Source of the DNA: Streptomyces beijiangensis
GTDB lineage: Bacteria; Actinomycetota; Actinomycetes; Streptomycetales; Streptomycetaceae
Direction: 5' to 3'
DNA: 43,226 nt
Assembly (NCBI RefSeq): GCF_017315755.1
Contig: NZ_JAFLRJ010000151.1
Coordinates: forward strand, 1-43,226
Position 1 is the stretch's first letter, and each line of letters begins with the position of its first letter. Both the position numbers and the translations under genes were made by a program. The notes beneath the pieces were generated by a model. The model saw nothing but the letters and a program-made list of their open reading frames with translations, searched no databases and was not told where the DNA came from. Below are positions 35,505-43,226 of the stretch, in pieces.

Positions 35505-36127
35505 TCAGGATCTTTCGTCGCGTACGGGTTCTCCTGGCCCTCCGCCAGGACCCCGACGAAGGGCTCGCCCTCGCCCGCGAAGACGTACGCACCGGACTCG
35601 ATCCGCCCGATCAGGCCGCGCGTCCACTCGGCCCCGCCGTCCGCCGTGTGGATCCAGAAATTCATGATCTCGCCGATGTGGCCGAGCTGCTCCGGGCCTT
35701 CCTCGGGCACATAGTGCTCGGTGACCGCGGAGCGCCAGGCCTCGATGGCGGCGATCCGCTGCCGGAGCAGTTCGACGGCCTCGGCGCGCTCCAGGTCGAC
35801 GATCATGCCGAGCGCCGCCGACATCACGTCCATCTTCTGGTCGTACGAGACGAGCGCGTCGCGCAGCAGCCGGAAGTACTCCTCGCGGCCGGCCTCCGTC
35901 AGCTCGTACTCCGTGCGGGGCGGGCCGCCGGCCGTACTCGGGGCGATCTCGTGCGCCAGCAGCACGCCCTGCTTCGCCATCTGCTTGAGGGCGTGGTAGA
36001 TCGAGCCGGGCTTGGCGTTGGACCACTCGTGCGCGCCCCAGTACTCCAGGTCGTTGCGGACCTGATAGCCGTGCGCACGCCCGTGCTGGCGGACCGCTCC
36101 GAGTACGAGCAGACGGATCGCTGACAT
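35501..36127 (-). CDS. PadR-family transcriptional regulator
   Basis: This 208-aa PadR-type repressor has an N-terminal winged helix (IRLLVLGAVRQHGRAHGYQVR, KPGSIYHALKQMAKQGVL, PPRTEYELTEAGREEYF). A C-terminal dimer helix of the Vir_act_alpha_C type follows. ATG at 36127 fits the family start. A GTG at 36136 overlapping the dinB-like stop (GTGA) would add three residues and couple translation. It lies directly upstream of the ABC efflux operon with twin palindromes between, a classic layout for a drug-sensing repressor of an efflux pump. Confidence 0.92.
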   Translation of the reverse strand: MSAIRLLVLGAVRQHGRAHGYQVRNDLEYWGAHEWSNAKPGSIYHALKQMAKQGVLLAHEIAPSTAGGPPRTEYELTEAGREEYFRLLRDALVSYDQKMDVMSAALGMIVDLERAEAVELLRQRIAAIEAWRSAVTEHYVPEEGPEQLGHIGEIMNFWIHTADGGAEWTRGLIGRIESGAYVFAGEGEPFVGVLAEGQENPYATKDPD

Positions 36128-36132
36128 GGAGG

Positions 36133-36672
36133 TCACATTAGGCGGTCCAGGTCAACCAGCTCGAACGCGGTCTTCCCGTCGAGCGACTCACGGATGATGT
36201 CGGCGTGGCCCGCGTGCCTGGCGATCTCCTCGACCAGGTGCAGCATCAGCCAGCGGTGGGAGACCTTGCCGTCCTTGGGGAACCACGGCGCGGGGGGCAG
36301 CGGGAACGTGATGTCGAGGCTGGGCGTCGTGCGGACGAATTCCTCGGTCTCCCGGGTGACCCCTTCCCAGAAGGCCAGCAGCTGCGGGATGGTCTCGTCG
36401 CCCACCAGACGGAAGCTGTCCCCCCAGGTCTCCTGGTCGCGGGCGTGCTCATTGGGCTTCTGCTGGGCCATCCGCAGCCAGTTGAGCTCCATCTCCGCCA
36501 CATGCTTGAGCAGCCCGGAGAGCGAGAGCTCACTGGCGCTGGGGCGGCTCGCCGCCTGCTCCTCGGTCAGACCGATGACCGAGCGCCGGATCGCGCCGCG
36601 CTGGGCCTCGACGAAGGCCAGGAGCGCTCCGCGCTCGTCGCCCTGGGTCTCTGCGTTGACGTGCGTGACCAT
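36133..36672 (-). CDS. DinB-family protein
   Basis: This is a 179-aa four-helix-bundle protein of the DinB/DUF664 superfamily. The ligand histidines are probably those in LKHVAEMELNW and LVEEIARHAGHADIIRE, a metal site shared with mycothiol- or bacillithiol-dependent enzymes. Many DinB proteins are thiol-S-transferases for detoxification; the substrate here is unknown. ATG at 36672 has GGGAGG just upstream. A long perfect palindrome (36706-36744) lies 33 bp upstream of the start. It is followed by padR with overlapping stop and start. Confidence 0.9.
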   Translation of the reverse strand: MVTHVNAETQGDERGALLAFVEAQRGAIRRSVIGLTEEQAASRPSASELSLSGLLKHVAEMELNWLRMAQQKPNEHARDQETWGDSFRLVGDETIPQLLAFWEGVTRETEEFVRTTPSLDITFPLPPAPWFPKDGKVSHRWLMLHLVEEIARHAGHADIIRESLDGKTAFELVDLDRLM

Positions 36673-36705
36673 GGTGTTCCTCCCGGTTGGTGTAGGCACA
36701 AAGCT

Positions 36706-36744
36706 ACGGACCATTGAGGACAGGTTCTGTCCTCAATGGTCCGT
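36706..36744. promoter_or_regulatory. 39-bp perfect palindrome upstream of dinB-like gene
   Basis: ACGGACCATTGAGGACAG (36706-36723) and its exact reverse complement (36727-36744) flank the 3-nt centre GTT. No T-run follows on either strand. It could be an operator (core GAGGACAG/CTGTCCTC) for the DinB gene, or a terminator for the aldehyde dehydrogenase gene ending at 36784. Confidence 0.85.
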
Positions 36745-36783
36745 GGAAACGCAGTCGCTTGAAGCAGTTGCTGGACGTAGTTG

Positions 36784-38241
36784 CTAGAACGGGAATCCGC
36801 TGCGGCCGTGCTGGATGGAGATCCACTGCTGGGTGGTGAAGGCGTCGGCCATCGAGTCGCCGTTCAGCCTGCCGAGACCCGAGCGCTTCTCGCCGCCGAA
36901 GGGGACGATCGGCTCGTCGTGGACGGTGCCGTCGTTGATGTGGATCATGCCGGTGCGGATCCGCTTGGCGAGGCGTACACCGCGCTCCACATCACCGGTG
37001 TGCACCGCACCGCTCAGTCCGTACGGGGTGTCGTTGGCGATCCGTACCGCCTCCTCCTCCCCGTCGAACGGGATCAGGAGCGCGACCGGGCCGAAGATCT
37101 CCTGATGGAGGAGCGGGGAGTCGGCCGGCAGGTCGGTCAGTACGGAGGGCGAGACCAGATTGCCCTCGGTGGTGCCGTGCAGCAGGGCGGTCGCGCCCGC
37201 GGCCACGGCCTGCTCGACGACCGAACTGACCGCTTCAGCCTGGGAGTTGTTGATCAGCGGGCCGATGTGGGTCGCCGGGTCGGCCGGGTCGCCTGTCTTG
37301 AGGGTCTTGACCTTGGCGACGAACTTCTCGGTGAACTCCGCCTCGACCGAGCGGTCGATCAGGATGCGGTTGGCCGCCATGCAGACCTGGCCCTGGTGCA
37401 CGTAACGGCTGAAGACCGCCGCGTCGACCGCGTAGTCGACATCGGCGTCGTCCAGGACGATCAGCGCGCTGTTGCCGCCGAGCTCCAGAATGGCGTGCTT
37501 GAAGTTCGCGGCGCAGACCGTGGCCACGTGCTGGCCGACCTTGTCGGAGCCGGTGAAGGAGATGACCTTCGGGACCGGGTGGGTGAGCAGCGCGTCGCCG
37601 ATCTCGGCGATGTCGGTGACCACGACGTTCAGCAGCCCTGCGGGCAGGCCCGCGTCCTCGAAGAGCTTCGCCACCAGGGTGCCGCCGCAGATGGGGGTGT
37701 TCTGGTGGGGCTTGAGGACAACGCCGTTGCCGAGCGCGAGGGCGGGCGCGACGGACTTGAGGGAGAGCAGGAAGGGGAAGTTGAAGGGGCTGATGACGCC
37801 CACGACACCGACCGGCACGCGGTAGACCCGGTTCTCCTTGCCGTCGACCGGCGAGGGGATGATCCGGCCCTCGGGGCGCAGCGACAGCTGGACCGCCTCG
37901 CGCAGGAACTCCTTGGAGAGGTGCAGCTCGAAGGCGGCCTTCAGCCGGGTGCCGCCGAGTTCGGCGACGATGGCCTCGGCTATCTCGTCCTCGCGCTCCT
38001 CGACCAGACGCAGGGCGCGCTCGAAGACGGAGCGGCGTGTGTAGGGGTTGGTGTCGGCCCAGACGACCTGCGCACGCTCGGCGGCACGGTAGGCCTGGTC
38101 GACCTCGTCCGCGGTGGCGACGGTGATCGAGGCCAGCTTCGTATCGTCGTACGGATTGAAGTCGATGATGTCCCAGGAGCCGTTGCCGGACTTCCACTCG
38201 CCGTCGATGTACTGACGGTCCAGGTCACTGAAGAAGGACAT
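36784..38241 (-). CDS. Aldehyde dehydrogenase (benzaldehyde/vanillin-type)
   Basis: This 485-aa NAD(P)-dependent aldehyde dehydrogenase has the general base Glu253 in ILELGGNSALIVL and the catalytic Cys287 in HQGQVCMAANR. The cofactor region is VVGVISPFNFPFLLSLKSVAPAL, and EIFGPVALLIPF and PFGGEKRSGLGR follow. The pattern GLP..LNVV and PHQNTPICGG resembles benzaldehyde or vanillin dehydrogenases more than succinate-semialdehyde dehydrogenase, but substrate cannot be fixed. ATG at 38241 is preceded by GGGGA. It appears to be transcribed alone. Confidence 0.93.
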   Translation of the reverse strand: MSFFSDLDRQYIDGEWKSGNGSWDIIDFNPYDDTKLASITVATADEVDQAYRAAERAQVVWADTNPYTRRSVFERALRLVEEREDEIAEAIVAELGGTRLKAAFELHLSKEFLREAVQLSLRPEGRIIPSPVDGKENRVYRVPVGVVGVISPFNFPFLLSLKSVAPALALGNGVVLKPHQNTPICGGTLVAKLFEDAGLPAGLLNVVVTDIAEIGDALLTHPVPKVISFTGSDKVGQHVATVCAANFKHAILELGGNSALIVLDDADVDYAVDAAVFSRYVHQGQVCMAANRILIDRSVEAEFTEKFVAKVKTLKTGDPADPATHIGPLINNSQAEAVSSVVEQAVAAGATALLHGTTEGNLVSPSVLTDLPADSPLLHQEIFGPVALLIPFDGEEEAVRIANDTPYGLSGAVHTGDVERGVRLAKRIRTGMIHINDGTVHDEPIVPFGGEKRSGLGRLNGDSMADAFTTQQWISIQHGRSGFPF

Positions 38242-38309
38242 GAGATCCCCTACTACGCAAGCAGATGCGCGACGCCTAAGGCCTGATGTCGCGTCATCGT
38301 ACTGGTGTT

Positions 38310-39173
38310 TCAGGGGAGTTGAAGTAGACCCCTCAACAGGTCCCTGGTCTTCTCGGGGGTCGCGCTGTCCCGCCGGATCTGCCCGAACGCCCGCTCGTAC
38401 TGGGCGACATCCTCACTCTTGTCCAGATAGAGCGCGCTGGTGAGCTGCTCCAGATAGACCAGGTCGGACAGGTCCGACTCCAGGAAGCGCAGCATCCCGA
38501 AGGACCCGCTCTCGCCCGCGTGCCAGCCGGAGGAGAACGGCATCACCTGGAGCGTCACATTGGGCATCTCGGAGACTTCGAGGAGATGCAGCAACTGGGC
38601 CTGGATCACAGCCGGGTTGCCGTCCGGGGAGCGGAGGAGCGCTGCCTCGTCGAGTACGGCGTGGAACGTCGGGCCCCGCTCGTCGACCAGGACCTTCTGG
38701 CGCTCCAGGCGCAGGGCGACCCTGCGGTCGACGGCGGCGGGGGAAGCATCCGGGTTGCCGCGGGCGACCACGGCGTGTGCGTACGCCTCGGTCTGCAACA
38801 GACCGTGCACGAACTGCACTTCATAGATACGGATCAGGGATGCGGCGCTCTCCAGGCCGACGTACGTCTGGAACCAGCCGGGCAGGACATCGCCGTAACT
38901 GTGCCACCAGCCAGACATATTGGCCTCCCGGAGGAGGCCGAGCAGCGGCTCCCGCTCGGCGTCGTCGGTGACGCCGTACAGCGTGAGCAGATCCTCGACG
39001 TCCCTGGCCTTGAAGCTCACCCGTCCCAACTCCATGCGGCTGATCTTGGATTCCGATGCGCGGATCGAATAACCGGCCGCCTCGCGGGTGACGCCACGCG
39101 ACTCACGCAGCTTCCTGAGTTGAGACCCCAGCAGGATGCGGCGTACGACGGATCCGTTCTCTCCGGTCGACAC
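38310..39173 (-). CDS. XRE-family regulator with DUF5753 (WhiJ-like)
   Basis: This is a 287-aa regulator. An N-terminal helix-turn-helix (QLRKLRESRGVTREAAGYSIR, SESKISRMELGR) is followed by the DUF5753 domain (IRIYEVQFVHGLLQTEAYA, LVDERGPTFHAVLDEAALLR, PNVTLQVMPFSSGWH). This domain pair marks the large WhiJ/BldB-system family of Streptomyces, whose members sit beside DUF397 proteins and AbaA-like HATPases, as here. GTG at 39173 has GAGGGA about seven bases upstream. It is divergent from the HATPase gene. Confidence 0.93.
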   Translation of the reverse strand: MSTGENGSVVRRILLGSQLRKLRESRGVTREAAGYSIRASESKISRMELGRVSFKARDVEDLLTLYGVTDDAEREPLLGLLREANMSGWWHSYGDVLPGWFQTYVGLESAASLIRIYEVQFVHGLLQTEAYAHAVVARGNPDASPAAVDRRVALRLERQKVLVDERGPTFHAVLDEAALLRSPDGNPAVIQAQLLHLLEVSEMPNVTLQVMPFSSGWHAGESGSFGMLRFLESDLSDLVYLEQLTSALYLDKSEDVAQYERAFGQIRRDSATPEKTRDLLRGLLQLP

Positions 39174-39499
39174 TGCGTCATCCCTCCCCTAACCGATGGT
39201 GTGTGCGATGCCGCAGTCTGCCACCAAAACGCTTCAGCCTGTACTCAAACGATTACGGAGATGGCAAAAGAGCAAAACCGGCGAGTAGGAAGAGAGAAAA
39301 AAGTGGAAGAACCTTGATGGGAGATATGAGCAAGAACCATCACGGCAGCACCCAAGTCCGGCGCGTGCACGTGCATCTGCCCTTGCATCTGCCCTACGCA
39401 TTCGGAACCATGGTCCCCGCGCACCTGCGTTCTCGTACCACCGCCCGCTCGCCACGGCACATTTGGCTGCCACGGCCGCGATTCCCGGGAGTGCCTCGC
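39174..39499. promoter_or_regulatory. Intergenic region with repeated TGCATCTGCCC motif
   Basis: This 326-bp divergent region has an A-rich stretch (about 39240-39330) that probably holds promoters. At 39365-39382 is GTGCACGTGCATCTGCCC, followed by a second TGCATCTGCCC one 12-bp step later. A close inverse match (GTGCACGTGCATCTTCCC, minus strand) is at 40418-40435, upstream of the DUF397 gene. In-frame ATGs at 39317 and 39326 exist, but translation of this part does not resemble the HATPase family. Confidence 0.6.
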
Positions 39500-40009
39500 A
39501 TGGGGACGAATGGATCGACCGTGCTCGAGTCGTTGGAGCCATTAAGGCAGGGCCTTCCCCCCATCGACCCCGCAGCGGTTTCCAGCTCCGCCTCGTGCGC
39601 GCTGCCCACCCGCTACGAAGCGGTCGGCGGGGCGAGACAGTTCACCAGGTCGACGCTGGCCGGCTGGGATCTCAGCGACCGTTTCGACGATGTCGCCCTG
39701 GTCGTATCGGAGTTGGTCACCAACGCGCTGCGCCATGCACTGCCCTCCGACACCCCGCGCGACGACGGCGACGAGCCGCCGGTGCGGCTGCATCTGATGC
39801 GGTGGACCTCGCGGCTGGTGTGCGCGGTACGCGACCCCAGCCATGTGTCCCCCGAGCCGCAGGAGCAGGAGTCGGACGACTTCTCGGCGGAGTCCGGGCG
39901 CGGGCTCTTCCTGGTGGAGTCCTTCGCGGACAGCTGGGGGTGGCACCCGCTCGCGGGAGCGCTGCGCGGCAAGGTGGTCTGGGCGCTGTTCCGCCTGCAG
40001 ACGGACTGA
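39500..40009 (+). CDS. HATPase-fold anti-sigma/AbaA-like protein
   Basis: This 169-aa protein of the HATPase_c_2 (RsbW/SpoIIAB-like) type has an N box VVSELVTNALRHALP and a G box SGRGLFLVESFADSWGW. Streptomyces encodes dozens of these; some act as anti-sigma factors, and those paired with XRE/DUF397 genes are linked to development and antibiotic control. ATG at 39500 (MGTNGSTVLESLEPLRQGLPP) has GGGAG six to nine bases upstream. A longer version from 39317 is open but has unusual composition. Confidence 0.85.
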   Translation: MGTNGSTVLESLEPLRQGLPPIDPAAVSSSASCALPTRYEAVGGARQFTRSTLAGWDLSDRFDDVALVVSELVTNALRHALPSDTPRDDGDEPPVRLHLMRWTSRLVCAVRDPSHVSPEPQEQESDDFSAESGRGLFLVESFADSWGWHPLAGALRGKVVWALFRLQTD

Positions 40010-40070
40010 ACGGACCGAACGGGCTTAAAGGGCCGAACGGACTGAGACGACCGACCGGGGTGCGGCCCGG

Positions 40071-40124
40071 GTCGGACAGTCGGCCCGTCGGACAGCCGGC
40101 CCGTCGGCTATGCGTCGGCTATGA
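40071..40124. repeat. Tandem duplications at HATPase/DUF397 convergent ends
   Basis: GTCGGACAGTCGGCCC is followed by GTCGGACAGCCGGCCC (16 bp, one mismatch). Then GTCGGCTATGC is followed by GTCGGCTATGA (11 bp). The last pair encodes the end of the DUF397 protein and its TAG stop. Confidence 0.92.
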
Positions 40125-40350
40125 GGTGGTCGAACTCCCCGGCCTTCGCACCTATCAGCATCGATTCGATCTCGGCCGGGGTGTAGACGAGGGCAGGACC
40201 CTCCGGGTGGCGTGAGTTCCGTACCGCCACCTCACCGCCCGGCAACCGGGCGAACTCCACACAGGAACCCTGCGAGTTGCTGTGCTCCGACTTCTGCCAG
40301 ACGACCCCGTGAAGCTCCGTTGCCGCCATGCCGTTGTACGCGTGGTGCAC
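40108..40350 (-). CDS. DUF397 protein
   Basis: This 80-aa DUF397 protein has the characteristic WQKSEHSNSQGSCVEFA, the VAVRNSRHPEGPALVYTPAEI core and the GEFDHL ending. Members pair with XRE-DUF5753 regulators, probably as toxin/antitoxin-like or anti-regulator partners in differentiation. GTG at 40350 has GGGAG six bases upstream; ATG at 40329 would remove seven residues. The promoter region carries the inverse GTGCACGTGCATCT motif also found before the HATPase gene. Confidence 0.93.
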   Translation of the reverse strand: MHHAYNGMAATELHGVVWQKSEHSNSQGSCVEFARLPGGEVAVRNSRHPEGPALVYTPAEIESMLIGAKAGEFDHLIADA

Positions 40351-40417
40351 AGGAAGCTCCCTGGTAGTGCAGATGTCAACTGCATCGGATCATAGCTGCG
40401 TTCACGTGCGGGTGCAT

Positions 40418-40435
40418 GGGAAGATGCACGTGCAC
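40418..40435 (-). promoter_or_regulatory. GTGCACGTGCATCT motif upstream of DUF397 gene
   Basis: On the minus strand GTGCACGTGCATCTTCCC differs by one base from the motif at 39365-39382. The match extends outward (CGC before, TGCA after). The rest of the 202-bp interval 40351-40552 shows no gene. Confidence 0.65.
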
Positions 40436-40552
40436 GCGGGGTGTTCGACTCGCTACAGCTATGACGCGAACGGCGGCCTTACGGCTCCGGTCGCGCAACT
40501 CCTCCTGGTAGCTTGACGCGTTCGCGTAGTCGACTCACAGGGGGAATGAGCA

Positions 40553-41035
40553 GTGCGCAGGCTCGTACGTACGACCGCACTCACCGCCGTCGCGACCGCC
40601 GCCGCACTGGCGCTCGCCGGCTGTTCCAGCAGCGACAAGGACACGTCCGACAACGGCTCGGCCACCGCGGCGGCCTCGAAGTCACCGGCGCCCACCGGTG
40701 ACAGCGGCAGCAGCACAGGCGGCGGCAGCGGCAAGTCCGCCGACATCGACGGCACTTGGGTCGCGCAGACGGACGGCAAGACCATCGCCCTGTCGGTCAG
40801 CGGCAAGATCGCCGCCATCGCGGGCGAGCACGTCTGCACGGGCACCGTCGCCGACATGGGCAAGCAGATGCTGACGCTGAAGTGCGCGGACGGGAACACC
40901 GACCGCACGATGGGTGCGGTGGAGTCGGCCGACGGCAAGACGCTGGTGGTGTCGTGGGACGCCGGCATCAAGGACACCTTCACCAAGCCCGGCGACATGA
41001 AGCTGCCGAGCGGGATCACGCTGCCCAAGACCTAG
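40553..41035 (+). CDS. Secreted lipoprotein of unknown function
   Basis: This 160-aa lipoprotein has a basic start (RRLVRTTAL), a hydrophobic stretch and the lipobox LAGC, with Cys at about residue 24. A Ser/Thr/Gly-rich linker (to about 61) follows. A small globular domain (DIDGTWVAQTDGKTIALSVSGK, then GEHVCTGTVADMG) contains two Cys that could form a disulfide. GTG at 40553 has GGGGGAA six bases upstream. I do not recognise a function. It converges with the FUSC gene, with only 10 bp between stops. Confidence 0.88.
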   Translation: MRRLVRTTALTAVATAAALALAGCSSSDKDTSDNGSATAAASKSPAPTGDSGSSTGGGSGKSADIDGTWVAQTDGKTIALSVSGKIAAIAGEHVCTGTVADMGKQMLTLKCADGNTDRTMGAVESADGKTLVVSWDAGIKDTFTKPGDMKLPSGITLPKT

Positions 41036-41045
41036 TCCCTGCCGC

Positions 41046-43112
41046 TTAGTTCCTGCGCCCTTCCTCGTCCAGGGCCTCGGAGAACTCCTCCAGGGATTCC
41101 AGGACCAGGCCCGCCCCCTTGCGCACCACCCGGTCGGGCACCCCCTCGCCGTCCCAGGCGGCGAGGGCCTCGCGCACCTCGTCCCACTTCGGGGCGCGCC
41201 GGTCCCGTACGGCCTTCGCGCCCTTCTCGGTGGAGTGGCGCAGCGCGTCGGCCAGCACAGCGGCGGCCGGGACGGGGGTCGTGGAGCGTTCCGGCAGATG
41301 GGCCTCCATCAGCATGGAGACGCGGCCGAGGCGGTCCAGGGCGTGCGCGGCGTCGTCGGCGGCGGCACGGGAGAGGCCCCGGTGGCGTACCGGCTCGGTG
41401 GCCGCACGGGCGAGCGCCTCGTGCCAGGCGACATCCGCCGCGCGTACCGCGAGCAGCGATTCCCGTACGTCGGAGCGGCGGGCGCCCGCCGGGTCCGCGT
41501 AGTGCGAGACCACCTCGGCGGAGTAACGGCCCACCGCCACAAGCCAGTCGGCGAGGCGGGTGCGCAGCCGCGGGGTCTCCCAGGCCGGGTAGACGGCGTA
41601 CGAGATCATCGCGAGCAGCCCGCCGAGCAGGGTCAGGATGACGCGGTCGGGGACGGTCTGCGTCCACTCCAGACCGCCCATGCCGAGCAGGAAGACCACA
41701 TAGGCGGCGACGAAGATCTGGCCGACGGCGTACCCCGTGCGCATCAGCAGGTACATCAGCCCCGCGCTCAGCACCGCGAGGCCCGCGGACAGATACATGC
41801 CGGGGTGGGCCAGCTGCACGACCGCGGTGGTCAGCGCGACGCCGACGAGGGTGCCGCCGAAGCGGGCGATCGCACGGCCGTACGTCTGCGTGAAGTCCGG
41901 GCGCATGATCATGACGGCGGCCATCGGGGCCCAGTAGCCGTGGCCGAACGGCAGGACCTCGCCGAGCAGATAGCCGATCGTGGCGACGACCGCCATACGC
42001 AGCGCGTGCCGGTGGATGGGCGAGTCCCGGCGGGTGACCTCGCGGCGCATCGAGCGGACGACGACGGGGACGAGCCGGGTGAGGCTGGGGCGCAGCAGCG
42101 GTTTGGCGGGGTCGTCCACGGTGGTGCCCGTGCCCTGCGCGGTCTCCACGACGTCCCGCAGGAGGGCGATCAGGCGCACGGCGGAGCGGTGGGCGGGTCC
42201 GGTGAGGACGGCACCGGTGTCGGGGGTCTTCAGGGCCGCGAGCGCGGGGGCCGGGATCTCCATCGGCTTGCCGTGCCGGATGGCGTGGGCCGAGGCATCC
42301 AGTACGGAGGCCGCCGCGGCCAGGATCTCCCGGGCCCGGTCGCGTTCGGGCCCCTCGGCGGGTGCGCCGACCGAGGGGTCGGCGAGGGAGGCGATCACGG
42401 GCCTCATGCGCTCGGCGATGCCACGGGTGCCGTGCAGTTCGGAGGGGCGGCGGCGGGCCTGGCGCGCGCTGACGGCGGCGGCGCTGCGGGCCGTCATGAA
42501 GGGGATGGCGTCGAAAGGGGCGTGCGGGTCCTGGCGGAGGCGGCGGGCGTAGTCGGCCTCGGCGGCGAGGGCGTCGGCGAGCGCGTCGCGCTGGGCGCCC
42601 CATCTCCGTACGGGAAAGATCACGATCAGCGCGGCCTGGACGAGGCCGCCGAGCGCGATCATCCCTGCGTGGCCTGCGGCGTTGGAGACGGAGGTGGGGA
42701 GGGTGACGGTGACCAGCATGATCGCGACGTTGGAGGAGGCGATGATGCCGGCGGTGGGGCCCGCGGCCCAGGCGAGGCCGGCGAGGAACGTCCAGAGCGC
42801 GAGCAGCACGATGAACAGGGCGCCCTGGGTGCCGGTGAGATACCCGACGAACGTCGAGACGGCGAGGCTGGCGCCGGAGACGAGGGCCAGGACGGGGCGG
42901 GGCCGCCAGCTGCGCTGGAAGGTGGCGACGGCGGCCGAGTAGGCGCCGAAGGCGGAGCTGGCCGCGGCGGCCGGGGTGGAGAGGGCGAGGCTCAGGCCGA
43001 TGACGATGGCGAGGCCGGTGGCAGCGCGGATGGCGATGAGCGGTTCCAGGCGGCGTCGCTCGATCTTGAGGCCCGAGCGCGCGGCCTCCTTCAGCGCGCG
43101 GAGCCAGCTCAT
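41046..43112 (-). CDS. FUSC/aromatic acid exporter-like membrane protein
   Basis: This 688-aa protein has two halves, each with a cluster of membrane helices and a cytoplasmic domain (first cluster about 28-170, second about 355-500). HGYWAPMAAVMIMRPDFTQTYGRAIARFGGTLVGV is the FUSC-family signature region (AaeB/YccS/fusaric acid resistance). Such proteins export aromatic acids or related compounds; here the substrate is unknown. ATG at 43112 is chosen, with TACCCT seven bases upstream suggesting a leaderless message. A TTG at 43142 would add ten residues. Confidence 0.9.
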   Translation of the reverse strand: MSWLRALKEAARSGLKIERRRLEPLIAIRAATGLAIVIGLSLALSTPAAAASSAFGAYSAAVATFQRSWRPRPVLALVSGASLAVSTFVGYLTGTQGALFIVLLALWTFLAGLAWAAGPTAGIIASSNVAIMLVTVTLPTSVSNAAGHAGMIALGGLVQAALIVIFPVRRWGAQRDALADALAAEADYARRLRQDPHAPFDAIPFMTARSAAAVSARQARRRPSELHGTRGIAERMRPVIASLADPSVGAPAEGPERDRAREILAAAASVLDASAHAIRHGKPMEIPAPALAALKTPDTGAVLTGPAHRSAVRLIALLRDVVETAQGTGTTVDDPAKPLLRPSLTRLVPVVVRSMRREVTRRDSPIHRHALRMAVVATIGYLLGEVLPFGHGYWAPMAAVMIMRPDFTQTYGRAIARFGGTLVGVALTTAVVQLAHPGMYLSAGLAVLSAGLMYLLMRTGYAVGQIFVAAYVVFLLGMGGLEWTQTVPDRVILTLLGGLLAMISYAVYPAWETPRLRTRLADWLVAVGRYSAEVVSHYADPAGARRSDVRESLLAVRAADVAWHEALARAATEPVRHRGLSRAAADDAAHALDRLGRVSMLMEAHLPERSTTPVPAAAVLADALRHSTEKGAKAVRDRRAPKWDEVREALAAWDGEGVPDRVVRKGAGLVLESLEEFSEALDEEGRRN

Positions 43113-43185
43113 GGGGTCGAGGGTAGCGGTGTTTGCGGGCAAACCGGGACTTATGGGTCCTGGGGACCGGGGCGGGCCTGCGCCC

Positions 43186-43226
43186 CTGGGGGCTCCGCCC
43201 CCAGACCCCCGCTCCTCAATCGCCGG
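43186..43226. repeat. Hairpin and partial repeat A at right edge
   Basis: The hairpin CTGGGGGC-TCC-GCCCCCAG (43186-43204) precedes CCTCAATCGCCGG (43214-43226), which is repeat A cut by the window end. The arrangement matches the first 46 bases of the window in the same orientation. Confidence 0.85.

Noticed and set aside
36784..38241. Aldehyde dehydrogenase as the succinate-semialdehyde dehydrogenase partner of gadB
   Set aside because: It lies behind four unrelated genes on the other strand, and its motifs look closer to benzaldehyde/vanillin dehydrogenases.
39240..39330. A-rich stretch as foreign DNA
   Set aside because: It is only about 90 bp in a divergent promoter region, where lower GC is usual.
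39203..39499. N-terminal extension of the HATPase protein from 39203, 39317 or 39326
   Set aside because: The translated extension has no family resemblance and covers the A-rich promoter region and the repeated TGCATCTGCCC motif; ATG 39500 has a good ribosome-binding site.

Overview
The window is high-GC actinomycete chromosome, almost certainly Streptomyces. Codon use is strongly GC at third positions, and GTG/TTG and leaderless starts are frequent. Typical Streptomyces families are present: a DUF5937 ArsR-like regulator, an XRE/DUF397/HATPase triad, a tipA homologue with its promoter, and an orphan NuoD with a MidA-type methyltransferase. The core block tilS-hpt-ftsH-folE faces folP-x-folB-folK-DUF3180. 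Nothing points to a phage, plasmid, integrative element or biosynthetic cluster; this is mostly core chromosome with regulatory accessory genes.

Layout. 1-270: dispersed repeats. 268-5037: a small basic protein, a DUF5937/ArsR regulator, a quinone oxidoreductase divergent from an ArsR regulator across a palindromic operator array, and a NarL/DesK-like two-component system. 5134-8197: a MidA-like methyltransferase, an orphan NuoD and a coiled-coil membrane protein. 8284-11965: a betaine-type osmoprotectant ABC importer split between two divergent units. 11955-15035: a membrane-anchored esterase divergent from an aminoacyl-phosphatidylglycerol synthase-like protein. 15066-22707: folate genes, ftsH, hpt and tilS. 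22873-26084: a zinc metalloprotease, dacB and ppa. 26258-28810: a ThrE-like exporter and a DedA protein separated by an inverted pair of repeat elements. 28970-30311: a YbjQ protein and a broken tipA. 30312-33695: ClC, WrbA and glutamate decarboxylase. 33715-38241: an ABC drug-efflux pair, PadR, DinB and an aldehyde dehydrogenase. 38310-40350: an XRE regulator, an HATPase and a DUF397 protein. 40553-43112: a lipoprotein and an FUSC-family membrane protein.

Most notable. (1) tipA keeps its MerR-type palindromic promoter. Its reading frame is broken exactly between the DNA-binding half and the drug-binding TipAS half by a 36-bp palindromic repeat (called element B here). A 43-bp copy of the same repeat sits at 199-241, where it interrupts another dispersed repeat (element A). 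In both places B appears to replace about four target bases of the form YGGC before a retained G. (2) Short perfect or near-perfect tandem duplications, often carrying the stop codon itself, lie at most convergent gene ends. (3) A MidA/NDUFAF7-like methyltransferase is directly upstream of an orphan NuoD whose quinone-site Tyr and Asp are replaced by Trp and Glu. (4) The ftsH Shine-Dalgarno sequence is 26 nt from its ATG, but an 18-nt hairpin lies in between. (5) dacB carries a perfect 22-bp inverted repeat inside its coding sequence.

All functional names come from recognising sequence families and motifs by eye. No database or folding program was run.
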